Positions 36,207-47,404 of a stretch of 64,000 bases of DNA are shown piece after piece (the stretch's first letter is position 1; every line of letters starts with the position of its first letter). The translations under genes were made by a program, and so were the position numbers. The stretch lies in the NCBI GenBank assembly GCA_029204225.1, contig MU832179.1, positions 19,328 through 83,327 on the forward strand. The letters are read 5' to 3'. The stretch comes from Diphasiastrum complanatum (Eukaryota > Streptophyta > Lycopodiopsida > Lycopodiales > Lycopodiaceae). The notes beneath the pieces were generated by a model. That model did not search any database. It had not been told where the DNA came from and saw only the letters and a program-made list of their open reading frames with translations.

Positions 36207-36937
36207 TTTTTCTCCAGAAACACGTTTCTGGGCATTAAAAGTTTTAAGACATTTAGCCTGTAGTTGTAACTCAATTGTATTTCACATACTATGGTTTGGG
36301 TATAATCCACCCTACATGGCTCTTGGGAGACTAGAAATGTCGTAACATGCTTGCCGTTTGACACTGATTTGTTTGGTTCATCAAAGCTCTTTCTCCAAAG
36401 ACTCCTCGATAGTTCCTTTGAGAGTGGAGTGTGGTGATTCATCTTATGATCAATGCATTGATGTTCTTATATCAATCTTAGTTTGGAATCGTTTTATGAT
36501 TCTTCAGTCTTGGTGTCCAGCATTTTTGTATGCGATATTGCGTTCCTAATTTTATAACCATACGGAATTGGTTGCAAAATTGTTATTGATATCTTGTTAT
36601 GAGCTTAGGAATGAATGCATAAACCTTAAGTATTGGGAAACCCAATATTTATTGTTGTTCCTCATCTATTTTTAGAATTTTGAAAGAAATTTGTTATTAA
36701 TAAATTAGGTATGAATCTTCTTATTTTGGAAAACTTGAAAGTACAGATTGCATTTGTTGTAAATACTTTAAAGACATGTAAACAAGAAATTGCATATAAC
36801 GTAGGAGTGAGAAGTTGCTTTCTAAAATGGAAAAGAGAAAAGTCATTATGATGAGTGATAGTGTAGCAAGAGCACCGAGTAAAGGAAAAGCTGTTTGGAT
36901 AAAATATTTTTATTGAGTCTTTTCTTGTTGTATGCAG
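36207..36937 (+). other. Intron 2 3' part
   Basis: AT-rich, ending in a pyrimidine-rich tract and TATGCAG acceptor at 36931-36937. Confidence 0.6.
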
Positions 36938-37024
36938 ATCTGATTGCCGTAAATTGCGAAGACAGGCTTGAACTTCTTAGAAAAGAGAAGAAGCAACTAT
37001 TCAATGACCTCCTCACATTGAAAG
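36938..37024 (+). CDS. KAC: KAC-type kinesin-14, exon 3 (residues 131-160)
   Basis: Phase 1 in and phase 1 out, 87 bases. It completes the split Asp codon and encodes a charged coiled-coil stretch ending in KEKKQLFNDLLTLKG; the final Gly is split with exon 4. KAC1/2 of Arabidopsis have the near-identical EKKRLFNDLLTTKG at this place, with the same number of residues since the previous block. Donor GTGCTT at 37025 is weak but canonical in its first two bases. The exon lies alone between introns of 7.4 and 16.6 kb. Confidence 0.92.
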
Positions 37025-37444
37025 GTGCTTACATTTTCTTTTAGTTATGAAGAAATTATTGATGGAGCACCAATTCTCATTGTTTATTTCTATCAATGAC
37101 ACAATAGCTTGAAGAACTGTGGCATGATTCATCAACTACTTGGTTGTGTCAAAGCAAGCTAATGTTTTATTAATGCTAGACAGTAGCACTTTTATATGAT
37201 TATTATTCATGGTAATGAATAGCTTAATAGATATGGCATTACATGAAGCATAGATTGGAATATATATGACTAACAATGAGCAATCTCTTCAAAGTTCATT
37301 CAAGATCACCAATTGCAATCATATACAAAGCCCTATGAGCAATGTAGTTGAGCTCTATGACAAAGAGCCCAAGCATCTCAATATTCAAAAGCTACAAAAT
37401 GCGTGATTTGAAAAATAAGAGAGGTAGCACTTTTGGCAGGAAAC
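37025..37444 (+). other. Start of intron 3
   Basis: AT-rich intron DNA without recognisable elements. Intron 3 spans 37025-53632 (16,608 bases). Confidence 0.6.
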
Positions 37445-37812
37445 AATGCACCCGGCCACTTTGATTATCCGTTTCACCTCATTGGCTGCTAGGCGGGATG
37501 CTCTGCAATGCAAAGCTAAGCTTCGAGGCACCACTATTTTTATGGACGACGATCTTACGTACAACCAGGTGGAGAGACGTAAGGCCTTCTAGGAAGCCAG
37601 AGAGTCAGGTAGGAGAGCCGTATATACCACGGGACCTTCTCATTAGGGATTTGGGGTTCCCGGAGGTGGGAGCACCCCGGGCCCACCCCGGGCCCCCATC
37701 CACACCACCTTCGGATTGGAGTGTGGAATTGTGCTGGCATACGCTCATCTTCTACTGTAGGGGACCTGATTGACTTTATTATCGGCCGGGATTTATTATT
37801 CTTTATGGAGAC
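37445..37812 (+). mobile_element. LINE-1a, 5' piece (ORF1 end and endonuclease start)
   Basis: Plus-strand LINE, 5' truncated within ORF1. It matches the minus LINE at 59500-59180: ORF1 C-terminal residues (LCNAKL, then a frame-shifted DDDLTYNQVERRKA), a GC-rich 'ccccgggc' duplication, then the endonuclease start WSVELCWHTLIF. It stops at 37812, exactly where Gypsy-2 begins. Confidence 0.8.
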
Positions 37813-38302
37813 TGTAAGAACCACCAAGTGAAGATTTACAGGATTCCAATCACATGCAAACCAAAAGGACACCTGTAGAGCATGAACCACCCAACCAATA
37901 TGGAGAGGCTAGTCAATACCCTAACCAATCCACCCCCAAGCCACAGTGAAGAACACAAGAGAGGAGAGGAAACATTGGCTCAGAAATCACAATTCACAAT
38001 AGGAGGAGGGGCGAGTTTCCACTAGACTTATTCTCCTCTAGAGAGAGAGAGAATATTCCCTTTAGGATCCCCCATGCACCTATATTGAGCTATTGATCTC
38101 CTATTCTTGCATTAAAGTAGTCTTCACCATGCATGTGCTCCTATGTCCAATTATAGGTCTGGGCCCTCATATGATTATTAATTATTTAATACGACCACGC
38201 CCGGAATGACGTAGCATAACTAATAACCACATACAACTGGAGTGACCGGCTATCCATGTCAGGAATAATTCCGATTCCCTTGTACAGGACATGGACATAA
38301 CA
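37813..38302 (-). repeat. Gypsy-2 3' LTR (490 bp)
   Basis: TGTAAGAACC at 37813 to ATAACA at 38302. Flanked on the left by gagac (37808-37812), repeated at 45055-45059. It differs from the other LTR at about ten sites, all transitions, plus a two-base GA length change. The minus-strand polypurine tract (aagaggggaagaa) follows. Confidence 0.97.
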
Positions 38303-38330
38303 TTCTTCCCCTCTTAAACCATTTCTATCT

Positions 38331-41300
38331 CTAGAAATGAAAACTAGGGAAATTCTTCTTTATGCTTTCGACCCTTTCCCATGAATCATCATCCTCAGTC
38401 CGGCCCTTCCACCTGATCAAGCACTCAGAGATAGAACGATTTCTCAATTGTTTATCTCTAGTTCTGAGTACCTTTTCAGGTTCCAAAGGAACACTAAGCG
38501 ATGAGTCCTCCAAATGGGTAAGATCCTCCTCTGAACCAACTACTTCACCTTCATGTAAACTTAATTTCAATCGGCTTACATGAAACACTAGGTGAGCTGT
38601 AGTCTTGTTCTAAAGATCTAGTTCGTAAGCTAAAGAATCAATTTTCTTTATAATCCGAAACGGTCCACAATATCTCGTAGACAATTTATAATGCTTCCCT
38701 GTACTCATAGTCTTAGAATCTTTAGGTATTCTAAGATATACCCAGTCATCAACTTTAAAATCTCTGGGAGATCTTTTAAGATCGGCATAGTGCTTAGCTC
38801 TATCCTAGGCACTCCGGATACAATCACGGGCCACTTGCAACATTTCACGCATATCATGCAAGAAATCTGCAACTTTCTGGATCTTAACAGACTTTGTCTC
38901 CACATTTACCGGAGATCTAGGTTGAAAACCGTACATCAGCATAAATGGACTATAACCAGTAGCAGAATGTTTTCTACTGTTATAAGCAAACTCAATCAAA
39001 GGAATATAATCTTCCCACTGGGATTGCCTGTGAGACACATAAGTTCTCAACATATCCTCCATAGTCTGATTAGTTCTTTCAGTCTGGCCATCTGATTCAG
39101 GATGATCAGAAGAACTAAAACTAAGCGAGGTTTCAAGCTTATGGAATACAGCTGACCAGAAGTGACCTGTAAACTTAGGATCTCTATCACTAACTATATC
39201 ACTTGGCAGTCCATAAAGTCTAAATAATCTTTCCACAAAGATCTGGGCTAAATCCGAAGCCTTAGCAGTTGACTTGACTGGTATAAAAGAAACTAACTTT
39301 GTCAACCTGTCCACCACAACCCAAATAGAATCATTTTGGCGTTGGGTCCTTGGAAGTCCAACCACAAAATCTATAGATATACTTTCCGATCGTTTCTGAG
39401 GGATATCTAGGGGATGTAGCAACCCTCCAGTCTTTAAGCGTTCAGCTTTGGCTAACTGGCAAGGTCTACATTTAACCACATAAGATTCGACAAATGGCTT
39501 GAGTTTCGGCCAATAAAACTCTCTTCTGACCAAGTCCAAAGTCCTGTGTATACCCGGATGACCTGCACAAGGAACGTCATGACATTCATAAAGAATCTTT
39601 TTCTTTAAATCATCAACCGCCGGTACACAAATTTTCTTATCCGGAAATAGTAACCCACCTCGGATAGAGAACTGTTCCGCTATCTTCTTATCTTTCCTAG
39701 GAACCTGAGACCCCTGTGAGTAAATCTCTATTCCATTCTCATTTTTTCCTGTCTCCACCATCTTCCAGATGGGACCAAAATGAGAATCTGATTCACATTT
39801 TCCTCTCAGTGAAAGATATAGATCAGTGGAAATCTGGGTGAAAGAAAGTTCATTCAATTCACCAATCCGACTAAGTGCATCCGCAACTTGGTTAGAGCTG
39901 CCCTTCACATATCGGATCTCATGATCAAATTCCTGCATAAGCTCAGCCCAATGAGCTTTACGACCCCTTAGATCGTTCTGATTACAAAAGTACTTCAGAG
40001 GTTGGTGATCTGTATACACTATAAACTGACTACCATAAAGGTAATGCCTCCAGGTTTTAAGTGCATGAATCACAGCAAATAACTCTTTCTCCTGAGTTGT
40101 ATAACGCAACTGAGGCCCCGTGAGTTTCTTGCTTTCAAACGCTATCGGCCTATCATCCTGTAGAAGAACTACCCCTATCGCCGAATCACTTGCGTCAGTT
40201 CGCACGACATAAGGTATATCAGGATTCGCGATCTGTAAAACAGGAGCTGAAGCAACCATTTGCTTGAGTTTCTCAAAGCATTGGTTCAATTCATCATTCC
40301 ACTCGATAGGCTCGCTAGGTTGACCTCTCTTTTTATTTTTATTAACTCTGCCTTTAATCAAATTATTTAAGGGTGCTGCCACTTTAGCATTATCCTCAAT
40401 TGACTTACGAAAGAAAACTGTAAAACCGAGAAATGATTTAACTTCTCTAACCGTCTTCGGTATCGGCCAATCAGGCACTGTCTTGACCTTACTCTCGTCA
40501 ATCTCTAACCCACTACGGGTGATCTTATGACCGAGGTACAACAACTCATGCTTAAAGAACTCACATTTAGACTCCTTAGCGTAGAGTTTCTCTCGTCTGA
40601 GAATATCTAAGATAGTCTTAAGATGACTCAAATGCTCCTTAAGTGTCCTGCTGTAGATGAGAATATCATCTAAGAATACAACCACAAACTTCCCTAGATA
40701 TGGACGAAAAAGATCGTTCATCATCTGTTGGAACGTAGCTGGTGCATTCGTTAACCCAATAGGAAGCACGAGAAATTCATAGTGACCGAATCTCGTCCGA
40801 AAACCTGTCTTCTGCACGTCATCCGAATGAATCCTAATCTGCTGATATCCGGTTCTAAGATCTATCTTTGTGAAGTATTTAGCTCCACCTAATCGATCTA
40901 CCAGATCATCCATACGAGGCAAAGGATATTTATTTTTAATAGTTACCTTATTCAACCCTTTGTAGTCCACACACATCCTGAAGCCTCCATCTTTCTTCGC
41001 TTTCAGAAGAACAGGAGCACCCCAAGGCAACTTACTTGGCTGAATATGACCCATCTTCAGGTAATTTTCAATTTGCTTAGTAATCTCTACCTCTTCTTTC
41101 TGAGAAAACCTGTAAGGTTGTCTAGAGATAGGGTGACTACCTGGAATTAACTCAATCTTATGGTCTACCGATCTGGACGGCGGTATTCCATGAGGTAATT
41201 CTTCTGGAAATACATCTTTGAATTCAGACAGTAACTTATTCTTCTCAATTTGCTCATGATCTAAGTCTACCGAGTTAAGAATTTTTGACAATTCACAACC

Positions 41301-42131
41301 ACTTAGATGCATTTCAGATAAATCCAAAATTGGCTTAGCAAATAAAGAATAAGCTTCGTACTGCGAATCAAAAATTTCCATTACATTAGCAAATGAACTC
41401 ATCCCAGATAGATGTACAAAATTGTCTCCAAACAATGTAACTATTTCTTTACCCTCCTGAAAAGAGAGAACATGCTTCTCAAAATCTATTTCAGGATGCT
41501 TATTAAATAACCATTCGTATCCTAGAATTATATCCGTACGTGCTAAATCTAAAACATGGAAATCAATTAACTCTCTATAGTCTTGGATCCAAACAGGGAG
41601 TCTTGGAACTTTCACATCCTACGTCTCCAACTCCGCTCCTGAAGCTAGATATTGAGTAGATCCACTGTCCACTAAAATACTAATTTCATGTCCATTCACA
41701 GTGCCATTCAAACGAAATAAATCATTTGGCAAGAATGAAGTAGTACTGAAAGAACAATCACACTCACAATCAATTTTATTAATTTCCAGCTTAAGATTCT
41801 CTTTACCTGGCATCTCAATCACTTGAGCTGCGCCTTTCTTTCGTTCTAGGCAGAATTTCATAACGTGTCCAGGCTGATCGCAATGGAAACAAACATTGGT
41901 CCTTCTACCCTTTTTCCGGGACAACTTTTTCTTTTGTCTAAATTCAGATGCAGCTTGATCCAGTTCGTCGAAATATTTTTTATTCTTATTTCCACGAACT
42001 CTTTTCTTCCCTTTTTTCTGGCTGGGTCCGGATGATCCAGATGGATTACCCTGTAACTGCTTCCTAGATGCCACAACCGTGGAGTCGTAAGCTTTCGCAA
42101 CATGAACAACATCATCAAAGGATTGAAGCAA
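38331..42131 (-). pseudogene. Gypsy-2 gag C-terminus and pol, three in-frame TAG
   Basis: One minus-strand frame runs 42131 to 38331 and is broken only by TAG at 41619, 38805 and 38610. In order: zinc knuckle CFHCDQPGHVMKFC, protease ILVDSGSTQYLASG (split from pol by the first TAG), RT ([39 protein letters not shown]), RNase H with intact RTDASDSAIG, and integrase (H-H-C-C with GHPGIHRTLDLVRREFYWP; SIDFVVGLPRTQRQND; IVSDRDPKFTGHFW; SDHPESDGQTERTN). A chromodomain end (ECLIRWKGRTEDDDSWERVE) closes it. Same chromovirus group as Gypsy-1, but older and inactive. Confidence 0.94.
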
Positions 42132-42711
42132 TTACGCTTACACTCATTCTGATAATCTGCAGGCAGACCTAGGATAAATTGCGACAGAGCCAGTTGTGCA
42201 TCGAATGAGGGGATTTTATTCCATAAATCCATAAAATCTTGTAGGTACGAGTCCAAACTCCGAGTACCCATTTTGCAATTCACAAGTCTTTGGTAAAAAT
42301 CCGAGTCGTCCACAACCACAAACGACTCTCTGAACACCTCCATGAACTCGTCCCATGTGGTAGGTTTAGGTTGTAAATCACGCCACCACGACGAAGCTTT
42401 ACCACGGAAGAATAGAATAACACTTTCAATCTTTTTCTCCTCAGGAATTCCGTGTAAGTTAAAATAACTGGTCCACTTGGTTAACCAGTCATCCACAATT
42501 TCAGGTTTTTTCTCCTTCTCCCCCGAAAATGTTTCAGGCTGAAAGCCCAAATTTGGAGCAGACAAAGCTCTCACTTGGTTTAACAGTGCTTCCTTTTGTT
42601 GATGACGTAAAGTATTCCTGTTGTTTGTTTCATTAAGCGCTTACAAATTTGCAGATAGGTAGGCATTGGCACTTGACCATCGAGAGCTGCATTTGCATTA
42701 TCGTCTGCCAT
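41858..42711 (-). pseudogene. gag: Gypsy-2 gag N-terminal part, two frameshifts
   Basis: Gag probably starts at ATG 42711 (MADDNANAALDGQVP). The frame is lost near 42620 and resumes at about 42600 with RALSAPNLGFQPETFSGEKE. The Gag core follows (WLTKWTSYFNLHGI, FFRGKASSWWRDLQPKPTTW, LGLPADYQNECKRN). A one-base loss near 42131 then moves the reading into the frame of the zinc knuckle and pol. The leader 42712-44553 is non-coding and contains repeated 'ttgaccaa' words near 44010-44040. Confidence 0.85.
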
Positions 42712-44553
42712 ATTGATTTCCTGACATGCAAAATTTGCTTAAATTATTGTTAATATCAAAATGGTAACCTCACTTAGGATCGCTTTAGTTTTTTTTGCGT
42801 GCTATGTACGAGATAAACAAAAAAATTAAGAATGAAATGAATATAAAAACAGATCAACCTGCACCGAGCGCTGGAAGCCAACCTGGCGCCACAATATCAG
42901 AACAATTAAACAACAACCACTTTTTATGACCAATCATTAAAATTTACGAAAAGCTGGGATTTTCGAAATCCGTTCGAAATGGACCAACTGTGAAAATCGA
43001 TTAATCAGATCGATTTTTCAAAAACACAGGCACTGTCTCAAATTGATAACATTTCGAAAGATCCTACATGGAACTGCTCGACGTGCACATTCTTTTCCAA
43101 AAAAAGTAAAATTTTTCCGTAAATAGCCTAGTTGCTAGGAAATCTTCTTTTTGATCCAGAATTGCTAAAAATAGTCGCATGCAAGAATTCTATTGATCAA
43201 AATCACTGGTTACGCATGCATCATGCATTTAAGCATGCATGCAAGTCTATCCATACATTTCCATCATCAGAAAAGCACTATACTGATTTACACGCATGCA
43301 TGCATCAGAACAATTCCAAAATTTTGCAAATTTAGTTCAAAAAATTGCCAAACTTCAAACGGCCATAACTTTCTTTACAGGACACCAAATTGGTCGCTGT
43401 AAAGCATAGTACAGAGGGAGATTGGGTCTACAAGGCACTTGCCACGTCACCTTGCACCTCTGGCTTCACACGTGCGAGCAATAAATGGCTGAAAAACAGG
43501 TAGGAGGGCGCACTTTTTTGGAGAGGTATCTACAAAAATCACATCCCAACCCCAAAAGCCTTGGATCAGAGGTTACAAGCACTCTTCTAAGGTTCATTAG
43601 AGAGGCATAGAAGCTTCTAACAGGTCCAACAAGCAATCATTAGCTCAGATCATGCAAAAAATGCATTTTTGGTCTCCTTCAACAAGCAAAACTTCAATAT
43701 GTTGGTGTCTAATGCACATCTATCCAAATTGGATGCATGATGGCTCAAATCAGAGGCAATCCAACATATCTTTCAGCTTGTAACAAGAACCAACAGGTTC
43801 AGACCCCCAATTGAGAGGTATTCATGCTCAAAAATCATCACACTATTTTTGAAGGTTTTGAGCCCCCTAATGGTGTCTAATCCTAACCAAACTTCATGAC
43901 AGCTTAAGGACAGCTTCATTACATCTCTGAAAACGATCATACCAATTCTTGGCTGAGAATTTTGAGATCTACCCCAAAATTAGTCCAAAAATCATCAAAA
44001 AACCTTGTTTTTTGACCAAATTTGACCAATTTTGACCAAATTCTGTGGAGGAAAACCACAAATTCGTGCCTTCAAATCCAAATCCCTGTAAATCCATTGC
44101 ATGCAAGCACTAAAAGTTCTGATTTAAGTCAAACATGGTTTCTATAGCCCATTTATGGTCCAAAAACACCAATTTTTGGTCCAAAATCACTATCTAATCA
44201 ACCTTTTGACTTTTCAATCCACATGCAATCCTTAAATTCTGTAATTAATGACTGTAAAACAGCAAGTACAATCTGGAAAACGTACTACACCAGATCCTAT
44301 AATCAATTCCTTGCAAAAACTATCAATTCTAGGTGAAAAATTCACTAAATTTATCAAAAAACCAATGATTTCCTTCAAAATTCATGGAACAAATCCACAA
44401 TCATGAACTTTAGGCTGAAAGTACATCAAGGATTTGAGAATCCACCTACTTGAAACTGAATTCCAACACCTGGAAGAAGAAGCAAAGAGCTACACCAAAG
44501 GAACTGCAAAATCCAAGATCCTCAAGCTCCACCTCTTGGTAGATGTGATCCAA

Positions 44554-44565
44554 GCTCTGATACCA
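44554..44565 (-). promoter_or_regulatory. Gypsy-2 primer-binding site
   Basis: Minus strand TGGTATCAGAGC, initiator tRNA-Met type, one base from the LTR edge at 44567. Confidence 0.92.
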
Positions 44566-44566
44566 C

Positions 44567-45054
44567 TGTAAGAACCACCAAGTGAAGATTTACAGGATTC
44601 CAATCACATGCAAACCAAAAGGACACCTGTAGAGCATGAACCACCCAACCAATATGGAGAGGCTAGTTAATACCCTAACCAATCCACCCCCAAGCCACAG
44701 TGAAGAACACAAAAGAGGAGAGGAAACACTGGCTCAAGAATCACAATTCACAATAGGAGGAGGGGCAAGTTTCCACTAGACTTATTCTCCTCTAGAGAGA
44801 GAGAATATTCCCTTTAGGATCCCCCATGCACCTATATTGAGCTATTGATCTCCTATCCTTGCATTAAAGCAGTCTTCACCATGCATGTGCTCCTATGTCC
44901 AATTATAGGTCTGGGCCCTCATATGATTATTAATTATTTAATACGACCACGCCCAGAATGACGTAGCATAACTAATAACCACATACAACTGGAGTGACCG
45001 GCTATCCACGTCAGGAATAATTCCGATTCCCTTGTACAGGACATGGACATAACA
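44567..45054 (-). repeat. Gypsy-2 5' LTR (488 bp)
   Basis: TGTAAGAACC to ATAACA, followed by the gagac duplication at 45055-45059. About 98% identical to the LTR at 37813 by eye. Confidence 0.97.
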
Positions 45055-45905
45055 GAGACACACGAGAGCCCAGAGCGAGGACTTCCTTTTTTGCCTGGAT
45101 ATAGTTGGGACTCAGTATTCTGACGAGAGACTAGGTCTGCCAGTGGCCGAGGTTCAGGAGGGGTCGCATGCTTATACAGAGAGTCTCTCCACCCGAGTCT
45201 TGACTTCATCAGACATGACGAGCAGGCCCGTTATATATGGACTCGCATTGTGGGTCAGGATATTGGATTAGATAGAGATGTCTTTATTGCAGCATGTTAC
45301 TTTCCACCAGAGTCTTCGTCTTTTGCTGAGGGTATTGGATCTCCATATCAGGACATCTCATCGGATATTATCAGATTTTAAGAGCAGGGGCTTATTCTCC
45401 TCTTGGGGATTTTAATGCTCGGACATCTTCGCGACAAACAGAGTTCTTTGACACCACAGATCAGCTTCGTGTTCATGCCCTTGATAGTGATATGTTGGGA
45501 GTTACCAGGACGGACAGTTTGGGACCTACTACTCCATATGGTGAGCACTTACTTCAGTTTGGAGAGGCACACGAGCTAGCCATTTATAATGGCTTACCCT
45601 GCTGGCCACATTCAAACAGTTATACATGCCATCCTCACAGTTATACATGCTTTCTCATGTTGCGGCTTGCATTACATCTTTCTACAACATCAGCACAGTC
45701 TTGACATCTTGACATGGATACATATGACTATTATGCGCACACACACTCTTGCTTACGTGTCTATTTAGTTTGTACTGGATGCTTTTTTTATTACAGCTTT
45801 GGAGATGTTTTATGCACTCCCATGGTTACCACATACTTGACATGTACTTCATTAGTCTTATATGCCTTTTGGCATGGAAAAGCCATTAATAAAGCTTTCT
45901 TTCTT
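45055..45905 (+). mobile_element. LINE-1a, 3' piece (endonuclease, internal deletion, 3' end)
   Basis: Resumes the LINE split by Gypsy-2. Endonuclease remnants follow: THESPE, GVACLYRES-like, a frame-shifted GDFNARTSSRQTEFFDTTDQ at about 45405-45465, and EAHELAIYNGLPCWPHSNS at about 45567. At about 45630 it jumps to 3' UTR sequence, with all of RT deleted. The 3' end carries the hairpin at 45862-45875 and an attaataaag(ctttctttcttt) tail. Confidence 0.8.
45862..45875 (+). other. LINE 3'-end hairpin, copy 1
   Basis: ATGCC-TTTT-GGCAT: 5-bp perfect stem, 4-base loop, 14 bases before the LINE tail. The same stem occurs at 46242 and, on the minus strand, at 60735. Confidence 0.8.
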
Positions 45906-46281
45906 TCTTTCACCACCTCACCGATGTCAGAGACAGTGCATCACTCATAGTCATGCTGCAGTTCGCACTTCACGCCATGTTACGAGAGCGCACAGTTTTC
46001 ACCCTCCTAGACGACGTCAGCGACGGTCCATGTTACTTCATGTTGCAGCTCGTATCACATCCTTCTTCAGCAATAGCACTACATGATATTACTCTACTCC
46101 TGGCAGCTATATGGACAATCGGCAATTTGTAATTTATAGTTATGTTGTTCATTTCTCTTTTATGCATAGTTTTTTCTTGGAGACGTTTATATACGCTTCC
46201 ACGGTTTTCACATACTTGACATGTACCCCATTTGGTCTTATATGCCTTTTGGCATGGAAAAGACATTAATAAAGCTTTCTT

Positions 46282-46287
<6 letters not shown>
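45906..46287 (+). mobile_element. Second LINE 3' UTR with hairpin
   Basis: A further LINE 3' end (no ORF left). 'cttggagacgtttatatacgcttccacggttttcacatacttgacatgtac' at about 46170-46225 parallels 45797-45850. The hairpin is at 46242-46255, followed by attaataaagctttctttcttt and then a pyrimidine tract. Confidence 0.75.

Positions 46288-46362
<75 letters not shown>
46281..46362. repeat. (TTTC)n/(CT)n tract between two LINE bodies
   Basis: ctttctttctt grading into a perfect CT run of about 75 bases. It separates a LINE 3' end from a LINE 5' end. Confidence 0.97.
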
Positions 46363-46363
<1 letters not shown>

Positions 46364-46483
46364 CGATGGTGCTCCCCTGGTCTGCCGCTCCAGTCTGTCC
46401 ACTCAGCTCAGGTCCTCCTGACCTGTCTTGTCTGTCCGCTCAGCTTCGCTCAGGTCTGCTCAGGGACCTGTCCACACCTTGCT

Positions 46484-47270
46484 ATGGCCTCTCCTACTAG
46501 CCAATCATTTGCTCCCGCTGACCTGGCCTTCGCTGGCTCTCCTTCTTCTTCTGTAATAGACTTGGTCGGACAGTCTTCACCTCATCTTCCATTGCAGGCC
46601 AGTGTTGCACCGATCCCGATTTTATCTTCGGTAGATGCCTATCGTATCTCTGCAGAGCAACTGCAACCTAGCAACTTAGCTGACTTTGATTCTCTTCACA
46701 ACTACTTACAATATCAGTTCAAGAAGTGTTTCAATTTATCAAGAAATTGCATCTACAGAATCAGACGCTTCATGAAGAACTTATCAAAGTTGGTCTTCAG
46801 AATAAGGATTTACAAAGCAATATCGACATGATGAAAATGAAAGGGATGCAGGATCTTCATTCGCAGCAAGAGGTGGAAAGTAAAATCTCATCGTTGTCAA
46901 AAGAAGTGGAAGAAACTCGTACATGGGCTTTGGTCCTTAAGCAAGATGGTAATTCCTCTAACCAAGTTCAGGCTTCGTTAATGAATTCTTCCTTCAAGGA
47001 TGTTTTTACAAAACACGAGCGAAGAGCCAAGAAGGCTCTCAATATATGAGTTAGGGGTATTCCTAATGGAAACAAGGCCCTTGATGAAGCGAAAGACCTT
47101 CTTGTATCTAAGCTTGCACATACTATTGAAGGTTTTGACACTGCTTGGAGGAGCAAATTTCACGATAAGGTCTTATTCCTAAAGTTTCGTTCCATTGAAC
47201 AACGCAATGCTGCTTTACTCCTTCGAGCTAAGCTCAAAGGTACTTTTATTTTTATGGATGAAGACTAACA
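46484..47270 (+). pseudogene. LINE-1b ORF1, coiled-coil nucleic-acid-binding-type protein, broken
   Basis: Start at ATG 46484 (MASPTSQSFAPADLAF), the first Met after the CT tract; reading further upstream only gives Leu-Ser repeats. A Ser/Pro-rich N-terminus is followed by a coiled coil (KKLHLQNQTLHEELIKVGLQ and on to SSLSKEVEETRTW) after a one-base shift near 46727. A TGA at 47048 interrupts before VRGIPNGNKALDEAKDLL. The minus LINE has Arg (RVRGIR) at that point, so a CGA-to-TGA change is likely. The C-terminal domain ends FIFMDED at about 47266. Role: RNA-binding partner of the LINE reverse transcriptase, by family analogy. Confidence 0.8.
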
Positions 47271-47404
47271 CACACACAATGGCAAGCAAGGAAATTGGTC
47301 ATTCATGAGGCCAATGCTAGGAATCAAAGAGTGATCTTTATTGAAGGCAAGCCTAAATTCTACGATAAAATTTCACAATAGGAAGTCGAGGATCCCCTCA
47401 GCCA

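Noticed and set aside
46221-46483. Leu-Ser repeat N-terminus in front of LINE-1b ORF1
   Set aside because: It translates the CT tract and the preceding LINE tail; the ATG at 46484 is the sensible start.
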